The notes: generated by a model from the sequence alone, not told the origin. DNA of 64,000 nt from Agrocybe praecox (GCA_964017145.1 OZ024848.1:2864501-2928500), one strand, 5' to 3'; positions 11,390 through 24,771 are shown, counted from the first letter of the stretch. A program made the numbers and translations.

Positions 11390-12697
11390 TTACTCCACCC
11401 CAAACCTCTTCAACTTTTCAAAGTACTTTTGCACGCGACTTGCCACTTGGCGCGGTGTCCTTCGTCCTCCCATAGCTTTGGATATCTTTTGCCATCTAAA
11501 TCGTTCGCCCTCCGGTATCTGTTCCAGAAGCTGCTCTAGGAGGTTTTGTTCCGACTCGGACCAAGCCTGCTTGTAAGTCTCGGGCTTGGGCTTCGCACGG
11601 CCTCGTGGCTTTTTGGCTTTCTCAGCTTCCTCGTCGCCGGAGTCGACGTCAGAGGCGGCCAGAGCCGATTTAGAAAGGGGTTTTAGGTTGACGCCTTTCT
11701 TCCGTGGGCGAGCCTTTTCAGGTGCATGCACAGGGACAGATAGGTCGTCGTTGTCTAGCATTTCATTGGCAGTCTTTTTGGGCGGACGACGAGCACGAGA
11801 GGAAGCCTTCAATGGCTTAATTTTGACTGGGGAATTACTAGATGATGCCAAGGGAGACTCATCAAGATCCATGAGGTCGATGGGTATAGCGATGTCCTGG
11901 ACGTTGTTATCGTTATCGTCAATGGAGACGTCGACATCCATAGCCTCGTCGTCTACTTCTGAGCGAATAATCACTCCCATAGTACCAGATATGCCTGAGA
12001 GAGGCAAGCTCAATCCACAGCTGCGAATTTGTCGCTTCTTCAACTCGCGAATTTTTGCCTGTTCTTCACGCCGCCTGAGCTCGATGGGGTCTATCTCCTC
12101 TTCGCTTTCTGGTTCTGGTGAGGACATGTCTGCGAAACGAGACAGGATTGGGTCTACGATTGTCCGTCGTGCTTGCTTGACGAATCGTTGGAGTTCAGAC
12201 AGGTCGGATCGTTGAGATAGGGACGGACGGCTTCGCTGGGTGAATTCATCACGAGCCCTCTGGACAAAGGTTCGCAATGGGCCAGTATCTATCAGGAACA
12301 AGAAGTGCATCAGGAAAATTGCTCTTTTATTTGGATAAAGTAAGGACGCACCAGACTTGTCAAAAACTGACCATTGGATATCTTTTGGCAACGAAAGCCT
12401 ACAGTCTGCCTGCTCACTGATACGAAAAGCACTGTCCTCTAGCTTTGTAAAACGTTAGTAGACCGCATGATGTTTGACGAAGCATCGCACCTCGTCTCCA
12501 AGGTTCGTAACTATCTCTGCAGGAGTCTGAAGAAAATCAACGCGCAATTTTCTGAGTCGTTCTATGTCTGATTGTTGTCGAGCGAGTAAGTTTTTCTGCG
12601 TCTGGATGAACGCTTCAAGCGCTTGCAAACTGTAAATTGTAATAAAAGTGAGCCTGGAAAACGAGGAAAATAAATGTTTTACGCACGTATCATCCAT
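11390..12697 (-). CDS. ZZZ3-like SANT/Myb nuclear protein
   Basis: Four exons: MDDT at 12697 joins to LQALEAFIQTQKNLLARQQS (coiled coil), then LEDSAFRISEQADCRLSLPKDIQW, then a long last exon from about 12289 to the stop at 11390. The C-terminal 55 residues form a Myb/SANT domain: W-SESEQNLLEQLLEQIPEGERFRWQKI, then GGRRTPRQVASRVQKYFEKL. The tail 'R-T-[PA]-[RK]-Q-V-A-S-[RQ]-V-Q-K-Y-F' is characteristic of ZZZ3, an ATAC histone acetyltransferase subunit in animals. The middle is acidic and low complexity (MDVDVSIDDNDNN) with basic clusters (KKPRGRAKPKP) that look like nuclear localisation signals. I see no ZZ zinc finger after the SANT domain, unlike animal ZZZ3, so orthology is partial. It is probably a chromatin or transcription factor. 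Confidence 0.72.
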
Positions 12698-12747
12698 TGG
12701 TGGTGGTTCTGAGAAGTCATTGCAGTGTAAATCAAAATGGAACGGAA

Positions 12748-13270
12748 CTATATAAGATTTTTTGAGTTGTGGGTCTGATTTCTGTCGCGATGCCGGGAAC
12801 TTTTCTCACGCACGGCTTTTACTTGTACTTCTCCTTGACCTTGTCTGCCCTTGCTTGCTCGAGGGTTTCTTGAGCCAGGTTCCCGCAATGTATCCCTCTG
12901 TCTAGTAGCACTTGTCACAAGGGCTGACGGTTTAGGTTCAGTCTTTGGCTCTGTCAATATACCATCGACCTTGTTTCCAGGGCTTTCATGCGGCCAAGTC
13001 GAGACAAGGAACCCGGTTCTCCTATCATTTAAATGGCAAGGTGAGTACTTTAACGGCTTGAGGGCTGGTCGATAGCAGACGAACAGTCTTACCTGATTAA
13101 AGGTATACAAGGTTTCTGTCAAAAACGGGCCAATTCTTCCACGTTGGAACAGAAGATTCCATACATCATGTCCCACAGGCCACCTGTCCAGCATTTGGTC
13201 TCGGGAAGAAGGAATTCTTGACTATCTGCTCCTGAACCTGCTGCTATATTGAATCTTCTACCGCCCCGAA
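12748..13270 (-). CDS. possible small unidentified gene
   Basis: A minus-strand frame gives LPIYVRGGRRFNIAAGSG, then ADSQEFLLPETKCWTGGLWD (about 13270-13130). A second frame in the same interval gives MLDRWPVGHDVWNLLFQRG and, after a plausible intron near 13094-13030, a Lys/Arg/Pro-rich tail ending NSKNLI at 12748. Both cannot be right over 13130-13200. The peptides look protein-like, but I recognise no family and found no convincing first exon; a good donor (CAGGTAAGT) lies near 13430. It ends only 50 bp upstream of the SANT gene start. Treat as a hypothetical gene of uncertain structure. Confidence 0.3.
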
Positions 13271-16200
13271 CGTAGATGGGCAACGTCTAACGATGTGATG
13301 CCTGCATGAGGTGAGCTATCGCCTGTACATTAGTGTACATATTTATAATCACTGTTCACTAAAATTGGACAATAGAAATGCCCGAATGTTCCGCATCAGA
13401 TTTTACTGTGTAAAATTTTCTTTACTTACCTGGGATTAGAGCTTAGCAGCACTTCAGGAGACGCGACGATGATCTAGCATCATGGTTGCGTTTGGTTTCC
13501 TTCCTCATTCAAGGTTCTCTGATTGGAACAAAGAAACCCCTTTTCCTGACTGTATTGACCATTGCACATTCCCCATTTCTCAAGTCCGATGGGAAGATAT
13601 TTTTGTATACCATGGTTCACGCTTCGCGCTGCCACGACCTACATGTGCTCTTTAGGCGAAATCCAACACTCTGAAGAACATGCGTTCAAGTGCTGCGGTC
13701 GGGCATATAATTCCGATGATGTTGATTTTTTATTTTTCTGTCATTGCATGGAAGACGAAGAGCAAAAAGAAGCTTCTCCTTCGACTCACGGCGACTCAAA
13801 CACTCGACATCTAGACCCTCCTAGGATGACTGCTCCGTCACTCAAGACCCATGGGTATGGTGCGGTGTGCACTGCAAAGGACCTTTTAGACGCGCCCACG
13901 GGGCTGGCGCGTATGCGGTAAATGAAAATGGGCGAGAGTTATCCATTTAAGCACACGTCAGCAGTGAGTACGGACATCATCGACTCGTGCATCATTGCTA
14001 TAAGTACTTACGCTGTTACCTAGTGCTCCGACTCTGGAATGATTACGAAACATATAAACTATAGACTTGTTTTCTTGAAGATCATCATAAGCAGCAATGA
14101 TACTAAATGGTTAATTATTTTATGCTGGATTTATCAAGAAAACGAGTGATCTCCTCGGTAACCTGATCAAATTCGTGGTTTTAAAGAGTTCATTGGAAGT
14201 CGTCGACATGATCGGACAAATGGGAACCAGCCACAAAACAGATTAGGCTGACGGCCGCAAGCACTAGGGATGCCTACTATTCTGGTTTTTCGAGAACTTT
14301 TTTGTTTTTTTGTTTTTTGAGAGCAATCCAAGTTATGTCGTGATTGGTTTCCTTCCGAAATTTATTGCTGAAGTCATTGAAAGTAGCCGCTCATGACGTC
14401 CAGGTCGTAAGTACGTACGCTTTATGGCATATCTTCACCGGCCCCGAAAACTCTTGATCCTATTTATTTCGTTATACTGTCCCCACAAACGTGAGCAAAG
14501 ACATGATTCTGTTTGCTTGATAGCTTGGTAGTCCCTTCTTGCTCCTTATGTCTCCGCCCCCCTCAACAGCTACATACCTTGCGGCTTATCAACATCGTTG
14601 CATTTCTTCTTTCTTTACTCGGCGTAGGTGCCTTTAGCCTAGGTAGCCTTTTCTGGCCCAGAGATCTTCAATACCTCAAGGCTTGATATATACTTATCAT
14701 AGTATCTGCCCATGCGGTGCGGTCCGACAGTGGATGTACCTCTGGAAACCCATATTTACTTTTGCCATGACTCTCATGTACAAAGCTCAGTCCAGGGCAG
14801 AAACAAAGTCCTTGGTTCCCGGTGTTAATTTTTTCTTCTCATGGTCTGTTTGGACTTTGACGTGGTCTGCTGATTCCTTGACAACTGATCGATTCTCCAC
14901 CGCGCTTTCTCCAGTTGAACATACCTCCAAGTTCCACAAATTGCCGGCTAGTCATCTCAACGCGCTAACCCACGCACAATCCCTTCTCGATCGGATTGTA
15001 AACTCATCAGTTCTGACTTTTCCATGATACAATGGAAGACACATAAATGTATTATGATGATTATCGAGAATGGGATATCTTACAGTAGTCAGACGACTTT
15101 GTTCATTATAATGTAGTCCAACTTTAGGTGGGGGGTGACTGTTTTGCGGATCTCAGCAATACATAGGGCTTCCGCAGAATCATCACTTGACAGTGGGTTC
15201 TGTCCCACATAAATTGCCCGAGCTAGGCCCGAGCCGTAGGCACATTCGAACCATTTTGTGTACGACTAGCCGCTTCCTTACCTTCCGCCGGCTAACCCTG
15301 CTACCCACGGAAACAAAATATAAACGCAAAAGCAGAAAGAGAAACTGAATTTTCGGAGCTAGAACGAACGCGCTTGTACAATCCACATAGCCTTATGTAG
15401 GGATGCTCCAGTGTAGAAATCATAGAAAGTTGGGTTGAGTACGTTTCGCCCAGTATACTCAATATCTTCCCAGTGCAGCAGTTTCATCATAGCATCCCTC
15501 TGAGAAAGAATGCATTAAAACGGCTTCTTGAATGTGTTCCCTTGTCAATCCCGAAAGTTCTTAACCCGACAATTTGGGCCAGGTGAAAACAGGTGGAAAC
15601 AATTGAAGAAGGACGGCCTCCGTTAATTCAGTTAGGGCGGTTCGGCCTATGGCCCAGGACGGGCCTGCGGAAATTATGATTGGGGCTTACCGGTGAATTG
15701 TTTTGAGTCATGGAGCATTCAGGGAAGGCGGATGTTTTATGCTGACTTTGTAGTGCCCTATGATAGCTCTAGGCAAAGTCATTGAACTCTGGGAATCCTT
15801 GCGACATGGGTATCCTTATAAGGATTTTATATACTGATCGTTACCACGTGCAAGATGAATCATTGCCCAATATACTAGGGGACATAGCGGGGTATAAGTC
15901 ACGAATTGAGTCTCGTATATGGATCAGCAGCTTAGAAAGAGTTATATACAGACACCTATCGACAATTCAACGGCTTTGTCAGTTGTCGGTCAGGGCTTCA
16001 ACCTCGATCGGCCAGCCAACCTGCACGGCGGGCGGCCGCGGGCGGCATCCTCAAATAGGTACCCGCAGGTCCATTCGAAGACGGGGGTTTAGCCTTTACA
16101 ACTTTACGGCACCAACTCGTAAATAGATAACATACGCACACGATCGTTTTTACGAGAAAAACATTCATCTCTTTCGAAATCATGCTGGAAGCCAAGTTCA

Positions 16201-16381
16201 ATTGAACCTATTTTTAATTTTGGCGAATTTCAAATTGCGGCTAGATAAGATAAGAGGGAGAGATTACTGTCACATCCACGGTCTGTCACGACATGAGACA
16301 TCGTGACAGGATTCGCGCTGTAGCCTAATTTTCTGCAAACGTCCGTCTGCTTTATCATTCTACTCGCGCCTCCGACAAACG
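13271..16381. other. gene-poor interval before TOF1
   Basis: About 3.1 kb. Plus-strand frames at 13562-13921 (contains MEDEEQKEASPSTHGDS) and 14683-15027, and a hydrophobic stretch near 14577-14684 (LINIVAFLLSLLGVGAFSLG), look partly protein-like but could not be joined into a gene. No RNA gene or repeat family is recognised. The last 100 bp before 16382 are the TOF1 5' region. Confidence 0.4.
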
Positions 16382-19300
16382 ATGTCTGAGGAGGTTATTG
16401 AAATATTCTCAAGCGACGAAGAGAGACAGGAAGAAGATGAATACCTCGACAGAAGAGCCCTTCTTCAGCCCGTTGTCGGACGCGTCGTTGATGCCCTTGG
16501 TGGCCGTGAAGGGGAGACCTATGTCATGGGAGACGAAGCATATGGGTGCTTAAAAGACCTCAAGAAACTCTGGAGGAAAGACGAAACAGATGACGAACGA
16601 ACAGTAGCTCGACTCTTCTGGGAAATGCGTGTCCTTCCAAATGACCTCGTACCTATACTCCTGGAAACTGCTGGCAAGGGTCTGGTGGAAGATAAAAGGG
16701 CGATATCATGTGCGGACCTAATGACTGCAATGACCTGGCCAATAGATATGGCAGAAGAACTCAAGGAAATCGACGAAGTTCAAGATAAAGGAACCGATTA
16801 TACCCATCTCCTACGGAGTCATCTCCACTACAAGGCGGCGATCTTGCAACCAGGCGTCATGCAGGGGCTTTTTGGAATTATACTACCTCCTCTGGCAAAA
16901 GGAGTTCAAGAGAGAGTCCAGCGTGATGGCCAGGTCATAAACGTGGTATTACATCTTATTCGTAACCTGGCATTTATCAAGGACCTGCCAGCCAACTCTC
17001 ACCTCAGTTCCGACCAGGCAGAATTCTCAACCCTGCAATCCAAACTGATACGGGCCCTTTCAGAGACTCACATGCTTGATCTGCTCCTTACGATCGCTGC
17101 AAATGCCGATAACGATCCTCTTTTTAATAGCTGGAACACTCTAGTTCTTGAAATCCTGTACCTTCTTTTCCGAGGAGTCAAACCGACCAGCCTCGCTGCA
17201 AATCAAACAAAGGTAACGCCAATCGTAAAGCCTCGATGCATCTTACTTTGTTCACCTCGTATCACAGCAACCGGCACAGAATCTTCAGCGTCTCCTAGCT
17301 TTGGAGAATCAAGGCCGCCGGGAAGTGACTCGTAAAGCCACGTCTCGTCACTCACGATTTGGAACGACTATCACTGTCAAACTAAATAATGAAAAGCGTG
17401 CCCCACCAACAACTGACAGCAATGCGGCTGATTCTCAGCCATTAGCCTCGTCATCGAGGTCATTTGTCCTGCATCGACAGCAAGCTATTCACGCAGAGTC
17501 TGGAGCTATTCTGGATATGAACAAACGTCAAATACATCGAAAGGTCAATAAGCTGGATGATCTTGCGATACAAGATAATCTTTCCATGGAGGCCAAGGTC
17601 ATTCTTCAAGGTTTTGCCGCTGAATTCGTTGGGTCATGTTATAATCGTACGTCTATATTGGTCTATTTCGACAACCCTTTTGCCCAGCTTATCGGCACCT
17701 TGCATAGCCTTCCTGTCTGCTCTATTGAAAGATATACGGTCGGAGCGTCCGAAAATTACCGAGAAGGATAACCTTCGCTTACTCTATGTGACAAAATGGT
17801 TCCTGGAATTTTTCCTGACCATCCACTCGAATGAGCAGCGATCAAAGGATGGAGAAGATAAATGGAACTTCGGCCTCGTTGCAGAGGTCACGGAAAGATC
17901 CTGGATTATCTGGGTCTTGAAACGCATGCGAGGGGCCGTAGAAGAAAAGGCAGGTCCTCCAAGAAACCTCAGAGCAACCCCCTCTCTCGAGCTGACAACC
18001 AAAATTTAGCCAAAAGCATGGAACGAACTTCAAGCGGGCATAGAGTGTTTGACGCAGCTGTTTTTGCTCATTGAAAAAATGTCCTCTTCGGAGATAGCTG
18101 ACCCCGTGTTAAGCGACGCCGCGGAGGTTCTGCAAGAACAGCTGGTTTACAACGGCGAGGTGCTGGATATTGCGATGGATAGTTTAAAGGCGTACAAACC
18201 AGGGACACAGTCGCTAGCCTATCTCGACTCGAGCGTTTACCTCGCTTATGCGTTGATGCGTATGCTCGAGAAGTGGGGAAAGGCGAAAGGGGATGGGACG
18301 TACGTCCGGAAGAAAATGAAAAAGCAAAGAAAAAAGAAAAGTATGCAGTCACTCTTCTTTATTAACACGACGTATACTAATTTTTTCTGTGTGTTTTATA
18401 GCCATTTCGGAAGAGGATGGTATACCGGACGTGGAAGAAATAGAGGATGACGAGGGTGAAGAAATCATACACGAGACACTATTTACCTTCGACGCATTTG
18501 AAAGCGTAACTATCATTTTTTTCGTCTTCGTGATTTCTTTGCTTATCCATACTCTTTAGAAATTTGCTCAAGCAGAAATAACTCATACCCTGCTGATATA
18601 TCTCGCGGCGTATCGCGACTTTTCCTCGTCTGAAAATATGCGTCGGGTAGTTAGCCTACTTCATCGGCAAGCTGTCAAAGCCAAAGCAGAGGGTCTTTTT
18701 TTCAAGGTCCGTAAAACACGCTCGCCAATCATTGCGGCGTTATTGTGGCTATATCTAATTTCCTGGTCTCCTCTTTCATGTACTTGGTTAGGTATCGACC
18801 TTGGAGCTTTTCAAGACGATTCTTGCCGATCAGAAGTCGTTGCCGCGAGATCAGCCTTACAAAGACCTTATAAATCTCATTAATTTCATCCTTCGACAAT
18901 TTTTCAAGGCTCTAGAAAAAGATCCTTTCCTAGCTGTCGAGGTACAATCTTTGTCATATATCATCAATTCATTAGCTGATTAATATCATTTTTGAAACAG
19001 ACTTTCTTCCCCAAGAACCGTGGTCACTGGAAGCAATTTTCAAGCTGGGAACCAGAAGAAAAAGCAAAGAAAGACAAGAAAGCTGTGGAGGATAATCGCT
19101 TCCCACCTGACGTGGAGGTTAAGAAAGGCTATTCATGGAGTGATCAACTCGGTATCGCAATTGCTTTCCTCGTTAAAGCCAATCAAGAAGAATTTATTAC
19201 ATGGACCAAAGAAGTAGGTCTCGCTTATCATCAAGGTTTCAACATGGATGGAGCTAAACGGAACCTCAGATTCTCCAACTGGTCATCAATGTTCGGTCTC

Positions 19301-20566
19301 GTATAATCGAGGAGACGGACAAAACTGAAGATGGCGACACTTCTGAGCAGGACGACAACGCTTCAAAAGAACCTTCAGCGAAGGCCCTCGCCAAAATTAC
19401 AGACTACTGTGAGAACGATGTGTTTTTTCCATTGACTCTTTCTAAAGCTCTAACCCGATGCAAATCCTTTTCTTTTTAATTTTTCACGTCGTTTATGAAG
19501 TAATACCCTACACAAGCGACGAACAAGCTAATGCAGCCACCAAAAACCCTAATCTCAAGCTGCTATTCCGTTTATGCAAATTTTATATTCTTGATGCAGG
19601 TGAATATTTTTATTTCTAAACACAGAGCGGAAAAACTAACTTCATTCATTCATTTCCTTGTCAACAGATGCTGACGAATTGGAATGGTATATCCCTTCGG
19701 CGATCGCTGTGGCGGAAATGCAAAGGACCCTCAACGTCATTGATCAATTCTTAGCAGAACCTTTCAACCTTGACGGAAAGAAGGCTTCTGAGCTGCTGAG
19801 CAAGAAACGGCGTCGTAGAAGACGACGATCCCCATCACCGTCGGGTTCTGATGACGATGTTGATGCGGATGATGAACCTCGAAAAAAGAAACGAAAAGAA
19901 AAGAAAATCAAGGAAAAAGAGATATACAAGTCTGCGCAGTTCATTCAGGACAGCGACGAGGAGTATGGTGGTATGGACGCGTTTTTGGAACAGGAGAAGA
20001 TTCGCCGTGAGAAGGCAATTCAAGCTGCCAATGCTGGATCCGTCAATCCTAATATGAAATCGGGAGGCACTAAGAAACGTAGGAAAAAGGGCGACGCGAA
20101 TGGATCGACATCGAAGAAGCGTAAGAGCAGCGGTTCTGCTGTTGGATCTGGTACTACGGCTATTACTCCTGCTGCTATTCGGGAGGAAGAAGTTCTTGAA
20201 ATTTCGGACGCTGGTTCCGATAATTCTGTGGACTCCAATAGCGACGTGGAGATTGTTAGTATCTCGCGGAGAGGCTCAGAGGCCCCAGATGAGGATGAGG
20301 ATGATGATGATCGTGCCTCGCCTCCGCCTGCTGCTGCTGCTGCTACGCGTCCCCGTCCTAAACCCAAACCAAAACGACGAGGCGGCTCTAGTACTTCGCT
20401 CCCGCCCTCCTCTCCAGCTAGACCGGTATCTGTCTCCTTATCCGAAAAAAACGACAGTCGACCTGCATCACCGGTGCCAGTGGACCAAGAATCTGGCTCA
20501 GGGGGGAATGGAACGTCAGGCCATCGCGCTAGGCGGCTAATACTTTCGGACGACGACGACGACTGA
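16382..20566 (+). CDS. TOF1: Timeless/Tof1/Swi1 replication fork protection protein
   Basis: Starts MSEEVIEIFSSDEERQ and carries the TIMELESS N-terminal domain in exon 1 (DLKKLWRKDETDDERTVARL to about residue 277). Later blocks are FVGSCYNPFLSALLKDIRSE, RLLYVTKWFLEFFL, HWKQFSSWEPEEKAKK (18.99-19.3 kb) and LKLLFRLCKFYILD. Tof1 pairs with Csm3/Tipin to stabilise stalled replication forks and activate the S-phase checkpoint in the nucleus. Ten or so short introns are needed; boundaries at 17213-17267 and 17647-17707 are clear. The last exon (from 19668) carries ADELEWYIPSAIAVAEMQ, a seven-Arg stretch and a long acidic/basic disordered tail ending LILSDDDDD, typical of the family. One intron near 17950 has a GC donor or a weak acceptor (see findings). 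Several neighbouring frames are shadows. Confidence 0.93.
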
Positions 20567-22690
20567 ACTCATGTGCTATGGTATATATTATATCCATTCA
20601 TTCATTTCATTCACCTGCGTGCTTCGTCCGAAAAATCGGAGTGAGCTATGTATGTATTCTTTCTTATTCTTTTTTGCCTATACTGTTTATCTTCGTTGGA
20701 ATCCGTTCGTTCGTTCGTTTTATTAACGTGTGCTGCTATACTACCTCTGTACTACCATTTATTGAATATCATGAGACTTGGAGTTCTGGAGCCTCTGTCA
20801 ATCAGCGTTGTAACCCCATGCTCCGCTCGTTTCTGTTTTCTGTTTCCTTATTTCTTCGTCTTTCCTCCTTCTCTCTGTCTCTATGGCACCTGTTTCTGCT
20901 CCCCTCGTGAAATGGTGAAATTAAAATGTTAGGCACGGTTACTTGGTTCGCAACATAGGCATCAGACATACGAATACATATTGTCGTCACGCTTCTTCAT
21001 TCCAAGTTCCTTCCTTGGAAAACAAAATTAAAAAAGGAAACATAGTGAACTTGGCCTCTAGACCGTCCGAACTTGAGCTGGAACTTGAGCTCATGGGGTC
21101 GTTCAATCATGACGGGCGGCCGGGTCCTCTCGTCTCGTTTCGCCTCGCCTCGTTTCGTCTCCCTTCTCTGTTCTTCTGTACTCTATTCTATTGTATTCCA
21201 TTACAAAATTAAGCGGCGTCGGGCGTTGCTCACTTCTTCTCTTGGTTTTTCTCACCGCAGGTTAAGTTTTTGGCTTTTCCCTTGGACTGCTAGATTGGGT
21301 TAGGGATGCGCCAGGCTCTGTCCCCATCGTCGTCGTCTTCGTCGTCGTCCTAATATTTACACAGAGCGTTGTTATTTCATCTAGACCTGGGCCTATTTTT
21401 CTCTGGGTGGTGGATTATTTTATTTTATTCTTCCTGTAGCGAGCGCAGTGCCAGGACACGGATTGAAGGGATAATTAAAACGATCAATTGTTAGACTCAA
21501 ATTGGACGTATCTATACGCCGTGTAGGGATTATAGTAGATTCAAACAGGCATTTTGACGCCCCCTGTACTGTTTTAAACGTCGTTAGAGACATACGAGAC
21601 ATAAAAGTACCTGATCTTACCCTTACGATCTAAATGATTGCCTTGGAGCGGAATCAAATTTAAGGTTTTTTTCTCAAAAAGGAATCGCCAAGCTTTGTTC
21701 ACTACGGTCGCACCTTTTTTTACAGGGCTGTGCTTTGCCTCCCTTGTTCACTCTCATCAGTCAGAATACCAGAGTGTCGCCTCTATTTCCCCCTTGATAT
21801 AGCAGGAAAAAGCTAGTGTTCACATTTTTCCCCAGCCCACAATGACCCTGTATGTGCATAGGCAGTATGGTTTGGGAAAGCAGAACCCGGCAATCTGACT
21901 CTTACACACACACTTTGAGACATGTTGTTTACTCTGGTATTGCAATTGTTTATCTATTCAATCAGCCTTCTTTTTTTTTCACTTGTCGATATATCCCTTT
22001 ACCGTCGGGGATTAATCGATTTTTGCTACTAGGAGGAGACTTTTCTTTGTTCTAGAGAAGGTACTTACATAGATACGCACATTCAGTCGTACCGCACCGT
22101 TTGTCCGAGTTTCTCGGATATTCCCGACATTTGAACGTCAATTTTCCTTGGGCCATGGTATACGCTGAGGTTGTAATCCAGGTTCATGGATACCGCCTCA
22201 TTTAACGCTGGGTTGGGCCAGCGAGCGCTTCTGAGGATACTCATTGTTATCGAGCAGTCGGGGTGCCGTGATGCCCGGAAGAGACTATGAGATTAAGCTC
22301 TGGTGAGAATTCGGTAAATAGCGATTGGTGGGATTTTTGTATCCATGGGTTCCGAGGGAGGATTAGATGCACGCCACTATGCCATTTGGAAGGCTCGCGG
22401 AGTATGAAACGGAAGCATTTTTGTTTATTTGTCTGATCGGGGATCAACTCAGGCATCAGGCACGGCGTGCATGTAACACCAGATTTGCCGCAAGTTGCCG
22501 CAAATACTTATGAGTGGGGGGGTTCAGCTCGCCGAATTGGCTTAAGTAGATTTCTATGTCAGATTGTCAGAATAACCCGATACTGTGGATTCCATTCGTG
22601 CAGGGTCACCATTCATAAAACCGGCGCTCTATTTCACAGACCGCGATATTTACTTTGCCCTCGCCTCATCCCCCAGAATAACGTTATTAT
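20567..22690. other. 3' flank of TOF1 and bZIP upstream region
   Basis: T-rich and C/T-rich DNA with short TTCGTTCG and CGTCGTCGTC repeats near 20706 and 21326. No coding frame with motif support. The 3' UTR of TOF1 and the promoter of the bZIP gene must lie here. Confidence 0.5.
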
Positions 22691-23790
22691 ATGTCTGCAC
22701 ATACGGCACACTCCTCTGAACGCCCTGAACGCAGCCGTAATGCAAAGGCCCAAGCTCGTCATCGTGCAAAGCGAAAGGCTTACATCGATACAGTTTGTTT
22801 TTATTCTTCATCGTTGTCCACAGCATGCTCATATTATTTCCAGTTGGAGCAAACGGTGACCAAGCTCCAAATCGCCGTTGGCTTGACATCAGAGCAAATG
22901 TCTGCTCTGCCACCGCCGTCCCAGAAAATTCGCGAGTTGGAGCTAGATAATGCAAGACTCCTCAAGGAGAACGACGAGCTCCGTCGATTACTGGCCGATC
23001 CCAACTCGAGGGTTCTGCCCTCAGATTCCATGCGTCGGTCTGCGGGTAGCTATCACGACAGTAGGTCCGACAGAGAGTACAAACGAAGAAAAGCTGGTCC
23101 AGACGGCGTATACATCGTATGTTCATTTATTTTACTGGGCATACGCATGACTGACCATATTCAACCACAGAGCCCTGGAGACACTCCGCCACATACAAGC
23201 GAGTCCTTGAGACCGCCACCGCCATTGACCATCCCCCAGCCGCTCTCGCACAGCTATGGTAGCGGAATGAACTCCAGCACCAGCCACAGCAATCACAGCT
23301 CTCTCTTCGGAAACCTTCACCCGCCGACCTTCCAGATGCCCAATACTCCATCTGGGTCAAGTGCGACCTCCAGCCCTCCATTCTCGGCGAGTATTTCCCT
23401 CCTCCATTCAAAGAACTGACGATCCTAGTAATGATTATTCTTTTCCAACAGCCCATCCAAATGCAAACATCCTCACATTTACCGATGGACCACAGGTCGC
23501 ACATGTCAGATCATCACTCAATGTCGAACTACTCCCAGACGACAGCGACAAGTCACTATAACTCTGTTAAGGTAGAAGACGATCATTACAATGTTCGGCT
23601 TATCCCCATTAGATGTTGAATTTGTCTGTACTGACTTCGTTATTTATTGTCTTCTTTACAGAGCAACAACCACGCTGGCCAGCATTCCCCGATGCAGTAC
23701 TCTCCATACTCTGGGCCCCAGAGTCAGAGCCACAGCAGCATGGATTGGCATAGTACGTACTCTTCAGATAGACATCACCTACATCGGTAA
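22691..23790 (+). CDS. bZIP transcription factor
   Basis: Exon 1 gives MSAHTAHSSERPERSRNAKA and the basic region RNAKAQARHRAKRKAYI, with the Asn and Arg of the N-x7-R bZIP signature (N-AKAQARH-R). The leucine zipper continues in exon 2: LEQTVTKLQIAVGLTSEQM, then IRELELDNARLLKENDELRRLL. Nuclear, DNA-binding as a dimer. The downstream part is Ser/His/Pro/Gln-rich (PPPPLTIPQPLSHSYGSG; MDHRSHMSDHHSMSNYSQ; QYSPYSGPQSQSHSSMDW), typical of activation regions. Five exons; the last ends at TAA 23788-23790. The third intron (about 23387-23451) fits phase only with a GC donor. The specific bZIP subfamily cannot be named from sequence alone. Confidence 0.85.
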
Positions 23791-24740
23791 TTCATTGTAC
23801 TATATCTTTTTTTTCATTCCTCCTACTCTGTCGCTGTCGTCCTGTTTTTTTTTTTTTCAATCTTACTAGAATAATATTCGATATACCCGTCGACATTGTC
23901 CCTCCACACCTACATCTACTCCTGCTATGTCTTATGTTTCGAATATCGTATTATCATCATGTTCTCTCTTTGTATTACATACCAAACAAAAAAAGATGTC
24001 ATTTTTCTCTCTCTATCCTATCGCTCTCTTTCTCTTGAACTTTCTTGTTCGGTATAAAACAACAGACCATACCATATCTATAAAATAAGAAGAATACGAA
24101 TGAAAATAATAGTATCTATGTAGATAATTCCGATTAGCTTCCTTCCAAGTTTTCTTTGCTGCCGAAAAAGTTGCGTAAACGAGTTCATTTTACGATGTTT
24201 AACAGGACAATTGAAGTTTAACTCAATCGTGATGCATTGATGCGTCATTCGTGACGATGTGCGTGCATCCGTGGGACAGGACAGGACAGAACAGACAGAG
24301 AAGATCAGATCAGAAGCATCATGATGATGGCACGACATGGCAGGACGAAGGTTAACGCGAACGATCTGTGCCATAATCGAACCCCTCGAGCAACGGTTAT
24401 GAGTAGACAGGTAGATAGGTAGGTAAATGAGTAACGGCAGGTTGTGCTATTAGTATGCACTATGTACCTACTTACGCGAATCATTTTGTGTGTATGTATA
24501 TGGGTACATACATACGCGTCCCACTGAACGACGGACGTTGTAGGTCGTATTTTGTGGATGGATCCACGGCTACGATAGCCTTATTGTTAATCGCCATTCC
24601 CATTCCCATTCTATTCTTATTCCTATTCTTATTCTCGGCTGCTACTTGTGAATATGCGGTATGTATAGTAGTAGTAGTAGCAGCACTAACGGCACTGAGA
24701 GTGCTTTCTCGGATTCGCGCCGACTTCTTGGCTGGCCCAC

Positions 24741-24771
<31 letters not shown>

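Noticed and set aside
11586..12215. 209-residue plus-strand open frame
   Set aside because: It is antisense to the ZZZ3-like gene, Ser/Arg-rich, with no motif; a shadow of the real minus-strand exon.
13562..13921. 119-residue plus-strand frame
   Set aside because: Partly protein-like, but no family, no supporting exons and a Cys/His-rich middle without metal-binding spacing.
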